Assembly (NCBI RefSeq): GCF_018691265.1
Contig: NW_024881321.1
Span: forward strand, 12,465,387-12,529,386
Direction: 5' to 3'
DNA: 64,000 nt
From: Tyto alba
Taxonomy: Eukaryota > Chordata > Aves > Strigiformes > Tytonidae
The translations under genes and the position numbers were made by a program. The notes beneath the pieces were generated by a model. That model had not been told where the DNA came from. It searched no databases and was given only the letters and a program-made list of their open reading frames with translations. Positions 27,390 through 40,131 of this stretch are shown piece after piece; the stretch's first letter is position 1, and each line of letters begins with the position of its first letter.

Positions 27390-30300
27390 CATTCTTACAT
27401 TCATAGAAGTACTGATATTCCAGTAAATTACTGCTGATTCCCTGAAGATGTATTATATTAGGCATTGAAAATACTTTCTGGAGTGAGATTTGTTTTGGTC
27501 AAGGCTGAAGAGATAAAATATTATAATATATTCAGAATTAAAAATTAGACAAAATTAAGTTGTGGAATGACACTGATTTCCATCTCCTTAGAAAAACTAG
27601 TGTTTTCTCTTAAATTTCACTTCAGCTGTAGTGACAGTGATATAACAATAATATGACAATATGTCTAATGGCATACAGGCTTTTTCTGAAGAGTACCTAT
27701 AGCACCTTTCAACTTCATAAGTTCAATGTGTGAACTACAATGTTTCTCTACTTTACAATAAACAGATCAAATAGATTAAAGATCTTTAGAAACAGTACTG
27801 ATATATGTGGATTTAATTATCTAACTTTGTCACAGTACATTCTATGAAACAGAACTTCAGAAGTTTATGACACAAATAACTTATGAACAAGATTTATGTA
27901 TGAAGTATTTAAAATAATATATATGTTTGGTATATAACAGAAGGAGAATCTTATCTATTACTTCTGATTATTAAATCTTCTGAGAGTTAATAGAAATGAA
28001 TTAGTCATATGCATATGCATTTAAGTAATTGAACTGTAGTACGGTAGGAATGTTTTAAAGTTTTACACAAGCAAGTTGAATCTCTGTATCTGGAAGTTCA
28101 GCGATGCTATGGAAATCTGTATGCATAGTAGGAGGTATACAATACTGTTTGGAACTAGACTAAATAGTTTTTCAAGCTAGTTTCCTAAGCAAAACTAACA
28201 ACACCATGTGACTTTGGCTCAGTTTTGCTTAGGAAATTGTTGGTGACCTGTGACAAAGTTCAGGCCATGCAGCATATGAAATGTTTAAACACATTTTTGA
28301 GATGGTAATAGTTTGCAGGTCAAAAATTCAAGAGAAAAAATATGAACAAGAAAAGGTAAAACCCCTTAGGAAGAAAGTAAAAAATCAGAAAATTGTATCT
28401 CATCAACACTGAGGATCAACATGTTCAAGGATAAAGAGAAGGTAATGCTTCTTCTCATGGTTTATGACCAGCTACCCAACAGAGACTTAAGGTGGTTAGC
28501 TAGTGCTTACCCTGTAACATCCTGACCCTAGGTATCTTCTGTACATGTTATTCAAAAGACAATCATTGTGTGATTTGAAGTTGTCTATGTCTTTCTTGTA
28601 GAATGGGAAGAGATATCTAACTAAAAGTAACCAAGTGAGTGAGAGTTACAAGATCCCTGAATTCTGACCTGAAGACAAGTGTCATGCTCACATATACACT
28701 ATTTAAGACCAACTGCCTCTAGAGCAATTTAGCTGTGTCTAACATATATAGAAAACAGCCCTCGGTATTCCAGAGAAATAACCAGTTCTGTGATATGAAA
28801 CTTCTCAGTCACTAACTGTGATACCTTATGACTTCCAAGAAGACATCATAAATCTATGATCATGCAACTGAATCCCAACATAATTCATGTTTCAGTCAAC
28901 AGAAATCCAACTCCTGGTACCTACCAAAAGAGAAGTTGATTTTAAATTTAGTAAGATGATAAAAGTGTGCATGTCCATAGAAGATATGAATAAACACTAA
29001 AGATGTGTGCATTGGTGTGCGTGATTTGATGTGCTCTTTAAAAAAAAAGCTGGAAAATTCTTTGATATACAAAAGTTGAGACAAGATGATAGAATCATGA
29101 CTTAATAAAGTAACCTGTGCTGAAGTGATCACTGTAAAATGGCCTCAGAATTCAGAGGCAGACTTGTTTGAATGAGAAGCGCCTGATCATTTTATATGAA
29201 ACATAATATTAAAATTATTACTGTAGATTTCCTAGTAGTGGAGAAAAAATTTCAGTTATTATATATTTCTGTGAATACATCAGAACAATCACATCAAACA
29301 GTGAAAAAAACACAACAGCTTGAGCCAGAGCTCTCTGAAGTAATTTACCTAAATATTGACTGAATTGGAACTGGACTGATTAGTCAATGAACACAAAGTA
29401 GATCATTTCCAAGTACTTAACAACTACAGAAGACTTTTAAAAGAAGAAAATCCTCACCAGGCTGAAATACATAGGAATTTCCAATTTTCAGGTTTACAAT
29501 GCCTAAAATTAATCTAGTACTTACACATGAGCCTGTCCAAATGAAAAGTTTGTGAAGCTTTATCAAAAAATCTAACTCATTGTTTGTTATTTTCATAACA
29601 TTGTTAACCATCTATGTATTTTTTCCCCTTAAGGATGATACCACGTGAAGCCAAATATTCTTATTGAAATTACATTAAAATATTTATGGTTATCTTCTGC
29701 CTGATGACAAAGTAGGTTTGTGTAGTTTTACCCAAAGTTATATTTGGTAAAAAAAAAAAAAAAAATCTTTCTGTTATTAATACAGATTTGTTGTCAAGAA
29801 TTCAGACAGGTATAATGAAGAGGAGCAAGTATACTTTATATTTCTGTATTTCAGAGACTTTAAATTCTGTACATATCACAAATACAGAATATGTAAGCCA
29901 CTTACATTTTAGTGTATTTAGTTGATATACTGATTTAATTTTCAAATTATATCATAAATCCTACAGTAATAAAAACATTCTCAGAATCTTTTAAATCAAA
30001 ACTCACCAACCTAATTTACTTATGATACTAGTGAAAATATGTGTATTCAAAATTCTTTTAAAAATAGAGGATTCATTAAAAAAAAAAAAAAAAAGAAAAA
30101 TCCTGATTAAATTTTTCACATGAAACTAGAAAATATTATGGAAAAATTGTGCAATCATTTGGGACTTCATTTCTCCCACTAAAATCTCTTGAATTCTTTC
30201 CTGTTTGTTTGTTTTGCCCACGATAGAAATGCTGGAATGATGTGACCTTTCATATACATCCAAAAAACTTCAATTGGCAGGTAGGGCACCTCTAGGAGAT

Positions 30301-33300
30301 GTTGGTTTTGAACACTCTCAGAGTAAAATAAGACTGGATTCCTGGTCTTCTAGTTTTGGGGTAAGTCCTATAAGCATTCTGTAGAAAGGGTGATATTTTT
30401 TTTTTTAATTTGTTCAAAGAAAAAAGGAAATTCCACTGATTACTGCTTAAAGAGGGAGTCCAGTACCATTAGTATGTGCCAAACCTGTTTTGAATGCATT
30501 ATGAATGTAACACCTCCAGAAAGAAAGCACAAGAATGTATTATTTCTTAAATCTAGACAACATTGAATTTTGATCCACCTTTTAAAATATTGATGACATT
30601 TACAAGTACAAAAATGTCAGGCAATTAAGGAGTTCTTGGAAGTACAAAGCATAAACATTTCCACTTTTAGACAGAAACAATGCTTTTCAAGATCATATAT
30701 TTTTAAGTTAGATGCCATAATTCTGCTTATACTAGGTATTATTGTTTTATTTGGTTTCCATATACAGGGTTTAAAATTGTCATAATATATCACAGTGTGT
30801 TGGCATAATGAACAAAGGTAGGTATGAAGTATTAACAATATTGTATGTTCAGTACAAACACTTCTGTGTTTTGTACAAGGATTTGATATCCTTGTAACTT
30901 AACTATTCAGATTCATGCTGGTAAATGTTCAAAACCTGTTCATTCATTGATTCTAAAATAGTCATTCTGAAATAAAAAAAAAAAACAAACCAAAAAACAA
31001 AAAACAAACAAACAAACAAACGAAAAAAAAACAACAGTCCTCCAAGACAATTGTTGAGATCCGATGCTGGAAATTCTTGATTTGCAGGCAAAAAGAGTTG
31101 CTGATGAAGTTGAACTAATTTTAAAATACAGTATTTGTGCAAGAATACTGCAATAAAAGTGCAGGTATCAGTAAATTTTCCATAATTATTACTAGGAAGG
31201 TTAAAAAATCTCATGAGCAAAACATAATTTGGCAAAATGTTACGTACCCAAATTTCAATGTATAATACCTTCAAATGGGTAGTTTTTTTCTTACAAACTA
31301 TAGATGTATTTTATCTTCATATAAATCATAAATGAAGTTAGCTAAATATATGTGGCTGTGAGAAAATGTAAAGTTTCACACCACTCAGATTCTGTTCAGG
31401 CTTCTGAAAGGCACTTTGAACTAAATGAAGCTCGGTCAATATGTTTCACATGATTAAAAGGATGAGCACAGTCATTAACAAAACTGACTAATGGAGTAGA
31501 GGGTTCTAAAACTCCCAAATGACATCATGATGAAATGAAGGCATTTTCTTATTAATTTTCCTGCATAGATCTTAGTTGGAGAACCAGGAATCTGTTATTA
31601 CTTTGGAACTTCCCAGGCTGTGTAGGTGTCATGGGTACATTGTGATATTATTTATCTTGTGACTAGCAGTCTTGTCTTTTGCATTTTAGCTGTAATATAA
31701 AATGTAACCTCTGTTTCATATCGCACAAGCTAAAATATAAGTTTTCATTTAGTTTCGTGGTGTTTTTTCAGGTTAATCCTGCTAGTTCAGTTAGGAGTTA
31801 ATATAAATTCTATATTGTTCAGAATTCAAGGAATAAACAAAAAAGATGCAGATATAGTATACATAGATACACTCTTCTTCTTTGACTCATTAAAGAATAC
31901 TGTTGTTTATCTAGTACATAATTTGACAGTTACATAATGTTCTGTAGAATATAATTTCAATCTCCTATGCAGACTTTACTTCTAAAGTTGGCATATTTAA
32001 ACATTGTTCCTGGGTTAAATATTACAGTTTAATAGTAACAGGTAAGTAACAAATATTTAATTAAATATAGATATATATCTTCATATTCTAGAATAAATAT
32101 CTATTCTGAGGCCAGATTCTGGTAGTTCTTATACGAGAGTGTATGATTTATCAAACTATCAACTATATTAAATAAGGAAAAAGGCTCCTTAAACTTTATG
32201 AGTTCATTATCCCCCAAGTGAAACAGTGTATTTTTAGGAGCAAAGACTACAGAGTATTTTCCCATTTACTTAATCTATTTCCTACTACATAAACTCGGAA
32301 ATTGATCCTCACAAATTTATGGATCATAGACTTAAAAGTTTCCAGGCTTCCTCACCTTGTGGCTATGATTGTACTCTCACCACATTAAGAGTAAAGATTC
32401 TCCTGTAATTTATTCATAGCCTGTATTTGCCATCTGGTGAATTTATAGATAGAAATCAAATAGCTGTTTCCTAGCCTTCATTGCTGAAGTAGTAGTAGCT
32501 CCCAAAATAAGAGTTCTAGCATACTATGTTTGTAATAATGCCTCCTCCCATTCAGTCCATTATCCAAAGAACTGGGTAATTATTTAGTATAAGATGGGAG
32601 ACCTATGAAAGAAAAAAGATTCTACTAGCCTGTTTTGCTACTCGGACTTGGGAGACAGATGTTGTAGTGTGCATCATCTATGTATTAATTTAATTTCTAA
32701 TGAGGATTTGGAGAACCACACACAAAGCCAAACCAAATGATTTAGATGACAGAATATGTTTTCAGAAATCCATGTTACATTGTGGTTCAGTGTTATTGTC
32801 AGAATAATCTGCTAATTGGATACTAATCTATGAGTTTGCTAGTGGCAAATACAAGTATCAAACTATTGTGTTAAGCTCAGCTGGAATTAACAGCAAAAAA
32901 ATATGTTCACAAATTATAATAAAATTGTAAAATGTTAGCTGATTGCCTCCTAAATGAAAATAAAACCTCATTTTAAACTTTTGTAGGTAAGAAACAACTT
33001 GCTTATTACCAGACTATTCCTTTTGTTATTGGTTACAGTTCACTGTAATTACATGATCCATAAAAAAGTGAGAGAGAACTACCCTTAATATTGAAGTTAA
33101 AAAAAAAAATATCCAATATTTTCATCTATTGTCTAACTTTGGAGAAGAAAGAGCCAATAGCAAACTAAATTTCAACTTTTTTTTTTTTTTTTTTTCTCAA
33201 TAAAAATTAACAGAATTCCTGAACTGTCAACACAGTTAGTCTGTGCATCTCCAGAAGTGGACAAGAAGTAATAGCATCAAAAATTCACTACCTCCTCACA

Positions 33301-36060
33301 AGAATAAACAGGTAAGATTCAAAAAATAAGCATTCCTCTCTCTACCATACCTGAGAAAAGTAATTAGATCATGTTATTCAATCATGTTTAACAAGTTATT
33401 TGAGAACACAAAACTAGGGCATGAAAGTAGTGTTTCTATTTTATAAATGAGTGGAGCAATTTCATGAGATACTGGAGAAATAAATCAAAAATCCCACCTC
33501 TGCCGAGGTCACTGCAGTATAGAGTTTCTACATTTCAGGAAGATGTAGCAGTCCCATGACTTTTGACTAATCTGAGACAGAGTTTTCTCTCAAGACTTGC
33601 TATTTCGCATGCAGTAATTAAATATACATAGATCCAGAGTGAGATCCCAGCTGGAGGGAAGAAATATCCCAATGAATATATATCTATTTTATTCAAAATG
33701 GAATAGGATCCTCAGACTTTTCAGAAAACAATATATTTTCACTATCTTTCATTCCCAGTGTTTCCTCAATAGTTTTTAAATTCTCTACTCACAAGGTTAT
33801 TGTAGCTAGGATACAAGGATGTGATCATATTTTTAGTATAACTTCTTTTTATGGAAAAAATAACTTGTTTATATAGTTATTTCCAGAAGATGAATCAAAT
33901 AAATTATCAGTGAAATACAAATAATCACACAGATTACAAAAGCAGAATTTAGTGTCTATCTTTAGAACAGCGGTCTAAGAATTAATGTCCTTACAAAGCC
34001 TATGTAAACAAAAGCCTGTAGTCCCACAGGTGCACATGTCTAGAAACACAGGTGCAAATAATCTAAACCATTTCCAGTTATGGTTGTTGAGAACTAGAAA
34101 CAGGATGTCATTCATCTTACCCAGTTTTAGAGACCTATGACTAGGTGTCAACTTGCAATCTAGTTGTCTAATGAAAAAAAAAAAAAAAAAAAACAAAACA
34201 CAAACAAAAAAAAAGGTATCATGCATTATGCATTAGAAATGCTTATTTATTTGCATTGGCTAGTTTAAGTGAGATGTCTAGAACCTACATATATGTTAAG
34301 CAAGTTGAATTTTATTCTGAGGGTCCCCATTTCTACATCTTTTGAAAGGCTTAATCTGATAGACATCTCAAAAGAACACCTCACACTGAGAACATTTGTC
34401 AAAACAAAGTTAGAGAAAATGGTGTTCCTAATTTTCTAGTAATTTAAACTTTTTGTCAGGAATTGATCTAGAGAAAATCAAGAAAATTTAAATATGACTT
34501 CACAGCCTATTACTTAAGTCATTCTACTGATTGTAGAATCTTTATTCATTCACTGTGTCCTGTTTTATTCTACAATGGGGGTGGAGGGCTGTTTTGTTTT
34601 TAATCTGAAGACTCTCTCAGGAGGAGGCAAATGTTTCCGCTTTCCTTAGTTTATGTGGGTGAATATGAATAAAAAGGCCTGGATTTTTTTTTGCTTACAC
34701 ATTGAATCTTCCTGACATGATAATTTTCAGCATAGACATTCTGAATAGTTGAATTCCTCCCCACCCTGCCTCCATCTTCACTCTGTACTCCACTGTCTTT
34801 TGCATACTGGTGCCCAAAGAAATGGGTGGCTTTTCTGTAGTACAGAATCATACTTAGGAAATTTCAGAATTATGAGTCCCCAGAGCTGGGGATCTAAGAC
34901 TTAGTAAGAGTGCAACACTAACTATTCAACTGAATGTGAAGGAGGAATTTTTCATTCTGATTATCAAAATCTCTAAAAAAACATTTTTATTTTGGCCCTC
35001 AGCCTCTAAAAGAGCAGATAGGAAAACTTTGACTAAGCACTGTCTAGTACGTCAGACAGTCATTACTATCATACTCAGATTTTTATCTGTGATGAACCAG
35101 TTTCTGGATTCTTCATTATTCCATGTATGTGAAGACACTCTCATCATAGTAATTTGATAATAAAAAGCATAATTTGGTGAGCACTGTGCAGCTTCTGTGG
35201 CATGAGGTTTTAAGTCAAAGTAGAGACATACCAGAAAAGAGACATATCTACTCACTCATGGCCATGGAGAGATATACTCATAAATTAGTAACTTATTTTC
35301 AAATAATAATAAAAGTATTTAGTACTTGATAAGAATAGTTCATACTTAAATCACCTAACAAACATAAACTTACTCATCATTTGCCGAAGCAGAGCCTATA
35401 AATGGTCTGGGCCATACCATCATGGTAAATTAATTAGACCATTATAATATAGACAGATTATATCAGATAGATATAATATAGTCTGATTATAGATAATAAA
35501 ATAATATTGAGGATATTCTAAAGTTAGAGTCAGTAAAACAAAAAAATTTTAGCGGGAAAGGAATTGAAATATCACAGTCTATCATTGACTTGTTTCCTTA
35601 CTTCAGCAAGAGGTCAGAAAACCATAGCAGGAACATTTCTATTGATGTAAAAAATGGCAATGAGGGCTGAGAAAAAGTAAGATTGCCTCCAATGTACTGT
35701 GCTGGCAAGTTTTATTTTTTGACAGTATATTACATGGGGAACTTATTCCAAATTTAATTTATTTTGAAAGAGAAGGAGAGAAGCTAAAAGATACAATTTT
35801 ATTCATGAGATTATACATATAGCAGTGATAGTTTACAGTAGTTCTATCGTGTAGAGTAGGTTGACATTACATATTTGTTATATAAAATGCCTAAACTGTT
35901 CCAAAAGCAGACATAATATTTCAGACTTCTCACAGCAACCAAGTACTCACTAAGGTACAGAGCTCAATACAGTGCAGGTGTACGAAACATGTAATATTTT
36001 CTCTCTAGTGTTGTAATATGAGTCAGCAATCAGTTCTACTGAAATAATCTAATTATGAGC
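27390..36060. other. AT-rich intergenic DNA, no gene seen
   Basis: About 8.7 kb, the largest stretch without a recognised element. It contains scattered homopolymers (A near 30079-30094 and 34174-34193, T near 33178-33195), an A/C-rich patch at 30974-31037, and a 16-bp inverted repeat at 28181-28236. Open frames are short. Deeply decayed repeats or conserved non-coding elements cannot be judged without alignment. Confidence 0.5.
28181..28236. repeat. Inverted repeat, 16-bp arms, 24-nt spacer
   Basis: The arms tttcctaagcaaaact (28181-28196) and its exact reverse complement (28221-28236) flank a 24-nt spacer. No wider repeat or target duplication was found. It could be a small hairpin or a remnant of a fold-back element. 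Confidence 0.85.
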
Positions 36061-36089
36061 CAGGCAGGAAGGAAGGCAGGAAGGCAGGA

Positions 36090-36137
<48 letters not shown>

Positions 36138-36300
36138 AGGAAGGAAGGAAGGAAGGAAGGAAGGAAGGAAGGAAGGAAGGAAGGAAGGAAGGAAGGAAGG
36201 AAGGAAGGAAGGAAGGAAGGAAGGAAGGAAGGAAGGAAGGAAGGAAGGAAGGAAGGAAGGAAGGAAGGAAGGAAGGAAGGCAGGAAGGAAGGCAGGAAGG

Positions 36301-36332
<32 letters not shown>

Positions 36333-36364
36333 CAGGAAGGAAGGCAGGAAGGAAGGCAGGAAGG

Positions 36365-36396
<32 letters not shown>

Positions 36397-36420
36397 AAGG
36401 CAGGAAGGAAGGCAGGAAGG

Positions 36421-36452
<32 letters not shown>

Positions 36453-36496
36453 CAGGAAGGAAGGAAGGCAGGAAGGAAGGAAGGCAGGAAGGAAGG

Positions 36497-36528
<32 letters not shown>

Positions 36529-36580
36529 CAGGAAGGAAGGAAGGCAGGAAGGAAGGAAGGCAGGAAGGAAGGCAGGAAGG

Positions 36581-36612
<32 letters not shown>

Positions 36613-37456
36613 AAGGAAGGAAGGAAGGAAGGAAGGAAGGAAGGAAGGAAGGAAGGAAGGAAGGAAGGAAGGAAGGAAGGAAGGAAGGAAGGAAGGAAGG
36701 AAGGAAGGAAGGAAGGAAGGAAGGAAGGAAGGAAGGAAGGAAGGAAGGAAGGAAGGAAGGAAGGAAGGAAGGAAGGAAGGAAGGAAGGAAGGAAGGAAGG
36801 AAGGAAGGAAGGAAGGAAGGAAGGAAGGAAGGAAGGAAGGAAGGAAGGAAGGAAGGAAGGAAGGAAGGAAGGAAGGAAGGAAGGAAGGAAGGAAGGAAGG
36901 AAGGAAGGAAGGAAGGAAGGAAGGAAGGAAGGAAGGAAGGCAGGCAGGAAGGCAGGCAGGAAGGCAGGAAGGCAGGAAGGCAGGAAGGCAGGAAGGCAGG
37001 AAGGCAGGAAGGCAGGAAGGCAGGAAGGCAGGAAGGCAGGAAGGAAGGAAGGCAGGAAGGCAGGAAGGAAGGAAGGAAGGAAGGCAGGAAGGAAGGAAGG
37101 AAGGAAGGAAGGAAGGAAGGAAGGAAGGAAGGCAGGAAGGCAGGAAGGCAGGAAGGCAGGAAGGCAGGAAGGCAGGAAGGCAGGAAGGCAGGAAGGCAGG
37201 AAGGCAGGAAGGCAGGAAGGCAGGAAGGCAGGAAGGAAGGAAGGAAGGAAGGAAGGAAGGAAGGAAGGAAGGCAGGAAGGAAGGAAGGCAGGAAGGCAGG
37301 AAGGCAGGAAGGCAGGAAGGCAGGAAGGCAGGAAGGCAGGAAGGCAGGAAGGCAGGAAGGCAGGAAGGCAGGAAGGCAGGAAGGCAGGAAGGCAGGAAGG
37401 CAGGAAGGAAGGAAGGAAGGAAGGCAGGAAGGAAGGCAGGAAGGAAGGCAGGAAGG

Positions 37457-37488
<32 letters not shown>

Positions 37489-38944
37489 AAGGAAGGAAGG
37501 AAGGAAGGAAGGAAGGAAGGAAGGAAGGAAGGAAGGAAGGAAGGAAGGAAGGAAGGAAGGAAGGAAGGAAGGAAGGAAGGAAGGAAGGAAGGAAGGAAGG
37601 AAGGAAGGAAGGAAGGAAGGAAGGAAGGAAGGAAGGAAGGAAGGAAGGAAGGAAGGAAGGAAGGAAGGAAGGAAGGAAGGAAGGAAGGAAGGAAGGAAGG
37701 AAGGAAGGAAGGAAGGAAGGAAGGAAGGAAGGAAGGAAGGAAGGAAGGAAGGAAGGAAGGAAGGAAGGAAGGAAGGAAGGAAGGAAGGAAGGAAGGAAGG
37801 AAGGAAGGAAGGAAGGAAGGAAGGAAGGAAGGAAGGAAGGAAGGAAGGAAGGAAGGAAGGAAGGAAGGAAGGAAGGAAGGAAGGAAGGAAGGAAGGAAGG
37901 AAGGAAGGAAGGAAGGAAGGAAGGAAGGAAGGAAGGAAGGAAGGAAGGAAGGAAGGAAGGAAGGAAGGAAGGAAGGAAGGAAGGAAGGAAGGAAGGAAGG
38001 AAGGAAGGAAGGAAGGAAGGAAGGAAGGAAGGAAGGAAGGAAGGAAGGAAGGAAGGAAGGAAGGAAGGAAGGAAGGAAGGAAGGAAGGAAGGAAGGAAGG
38101 AAGGAAGGAAGGAAGGAAGGAAGGAAGGAAGGAAGGAAGGAAGGAAGGAAGGAAGGAAGGAAGGAAGGAAGGAAGGAAGGAAGGAAGGAAGGAAGGAAGG
38201 AAGGAAGGAAGGAAGGAAGGAAGGAAGGAAGGAAGGAAGGAAGGAAGGAAGGAAGGAAGGAAGGAAGGAAGGAAGGAAGGAAGGAAGGAAGGAAGGAAGG
38301 AAGGAAGGAAGGAAGGAAGGAAGGAAGGAAGGAAGGAAGGAAGGAAGGAAGGAAGGAAGGAAGGAAGGAAGGAAGGAAGGAAGGAAGGAAGGAAGGAAGG
38401 AAGGAAGGAAGGAAGGAAGGAAGGAAGGAAGGAAGGAAGGAAGGAAGGAAGGAAGGAAGGAAGGAAGGAAGGAAGGAAGGAAGGAAGGAAGGAAGGAAGG
38501 AAGGAAGGAAGGAAGGAAGGAAGGAAGGAAGGAAGGAAGGAAGGAAGGAAGGAAGGAAGGAAGGAAGGAAGGAAGGAAGGAAGGAAGGAAGGAAGGAAGG
38601 AAGGAAGGAAGGAAGGAAGGAAGGAAGGAAGGAAGGAAGGAAGGAAGGAAGGAAGGAAGGAAGGAAGGAAGGAAGGAAGGAAGGAAGGAAGGAAGGAAGG
38701 AAGGAAGGAAGGAAGGAAGGAAGGAAGGAAGGAAGGAAGGAAGGAAGGAAGGAAGGAAGGAAGGAAGGAAGGAAGGAAGGAAGGAAGGAAGGAAGGAAGG
38801 AAGGAAGGAAGGAAGGAAGGAAGGAAGGAAGGAAGGAAGGAAAGAAGGAAAGAAGGAAAGAAGGAAAGAAGGAAAGAAGGAAAGAAGGAAAGAAGGAAAG
38901 AAGGAAAGAAGGAAAGAAGGAAAGAAGGAAAGAAGGAAGGAAGG
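36061..38944 (+). repeat. 2.9 kb GGAA/GGCA tetranucleotide array
   Basis: A nearly pure array of 4-bp units. Pure GGAA blocks lie at 36134-36280 (147 bp), 36598-36940 (343 bp) and 37474-38840 (1,367 bp). They are separated by blocks where GGCA alternates with GGAA, including a leading GGCA run at 36105-36135. At the right end (38841-38936) the unit changes to the octamer AAAGAAGG. From 37474 to 38944 the plus strand is uninterrupted purine (1,471 nt). The long open frames seen across it on both strands are by-products of the repeat, since a 4-bp unit without stops stays open in every frame. Confidence 0.98.
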
Positions 38945-39470
38945 CAGCAGCTCAGTTCCTTCACAAGGAGCTTGATGGAGGTCAGCTGGGTCACCCAGAT
39001 TCCCTCTACTCCTTTTGTTGGCCTGTGGTCGGGGAAGGGGCAGAGAAAGAGGTCTGTGAGACCCAAGACATTTTTCTCTCTCCTACTAGCTCAAGGAGTA
39101 CTTCCAAGAGACCCTGAAACACCCAGGTATCACCCATCAGTTGAACACAGAGCAGCAGCAGTGGTGAGGATAGGGCTGGACAGGTGATGTCTGCTAGGTG
39201 AAGCATCTCTACCAACAGCTGTGAGGACACCTCTCCCCAGCTCAGGAAAAGTGTTTCTGCATGTGACTACGTCTAGTGTATTCTCCCAGTGTGAACATGG
39301 TCCCCACGGACTGAGGTGCCAGACAGGGCTTACCCATGGAGTGTGCTGACGCACAACTCCTTCTCTACCCAGGAAATGCAGAAGGAGAGGAGAAACAGTC
39401 TGAGTGCCTGCTGCTCCCCAGCCTGTGGGCAGAGGTGGGCACCTGAACACAGGAACTTCAGTAATGTTCT
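38945..39470. other. GC-richer unidentified segment beside the array
   Basis: About 525 bp whose base composition is clearly higher in GC than its surroundings, beginning exactly where the tetranucleotide array stops. Open frames of 71-106 codons occur on both strands but none has a recognisable motif. It may be a diverged LTR, a retrocopy, or part of an unannotated exon or regulatory element. I cannot assign it. Confidence 0.4.
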
Positions 39471-40100
39471 TTGATGGGCTTACTGAGTCAAATGGACTTT
39501 TTTGACCCCCACAATATTATACGGCTGTTCAATATTGTCAGATTGTTTCTAAGCTTGTTTTAAATCAAATTCAGAAAATTGACACAACTGATACCAATTC
39601 CAACAGAAGTCATCTCACATAAACAACATGTAGGCAAGCATTATTTATGAGATTGTACTTTCAAAAAGGTTATTAATATCCATATGTGTATATATTGCAT
39701 ATATGAGTAATAACCAGAAAAAATATTTAATAACTAGTAGTTCTTTTTTCATTGTTACGCATAATTGCACTAGCCTGTGTCCAAATGGCCTAGATGCAGC
39801 ACTCTGCATAATTTTTTCTATACCTAAAATTTCCAAAACTGAAATGGAGAAATGCTGGCCAGGTTGTGTTATGATCAGTATTTAATAGAAGTAAATTTGA
39901 TGGAACACAGAATCTTAGTGTATAAAATTAACATATTTACCCAAAATCTTCCAGAAAGATTCTTCTATTGCCTAAACAACCTATAACTAATTATGGATTA
40001 TAAAACTGAGCATCAGTCAGAAAGCCAATAGTTTTGCCAAGGGAGCATGCTCAGAAGAAGCAGACTCAGAGAAGCCTCATCCTCCTTTCCATATGAGAGG

Positions 40101-40131
<31 letters not shown>

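Noticed and set aside
30903..31274. 123-codon minus-strand frame
   Set aside because: Part of it is poly-Phe from an A-rich tract (30974-31037). There is no motif and the surroundings are AT-rich non-coding DNA.
36061..37473. CRISPR-like spaced repeats
   Set aside because: The units are 4 bp with no unique spacers, and this is a eukaryotic microsatellite.
36049..39117. Two overlapping open frames of about 1,000 codons on opposite strands (repeating GRKE on plus, PSFL on minus)
   Set aside because: They are produced by the tetranucleotide array, whose unit has no stop in any frame on either strand. No domain or real start is present.
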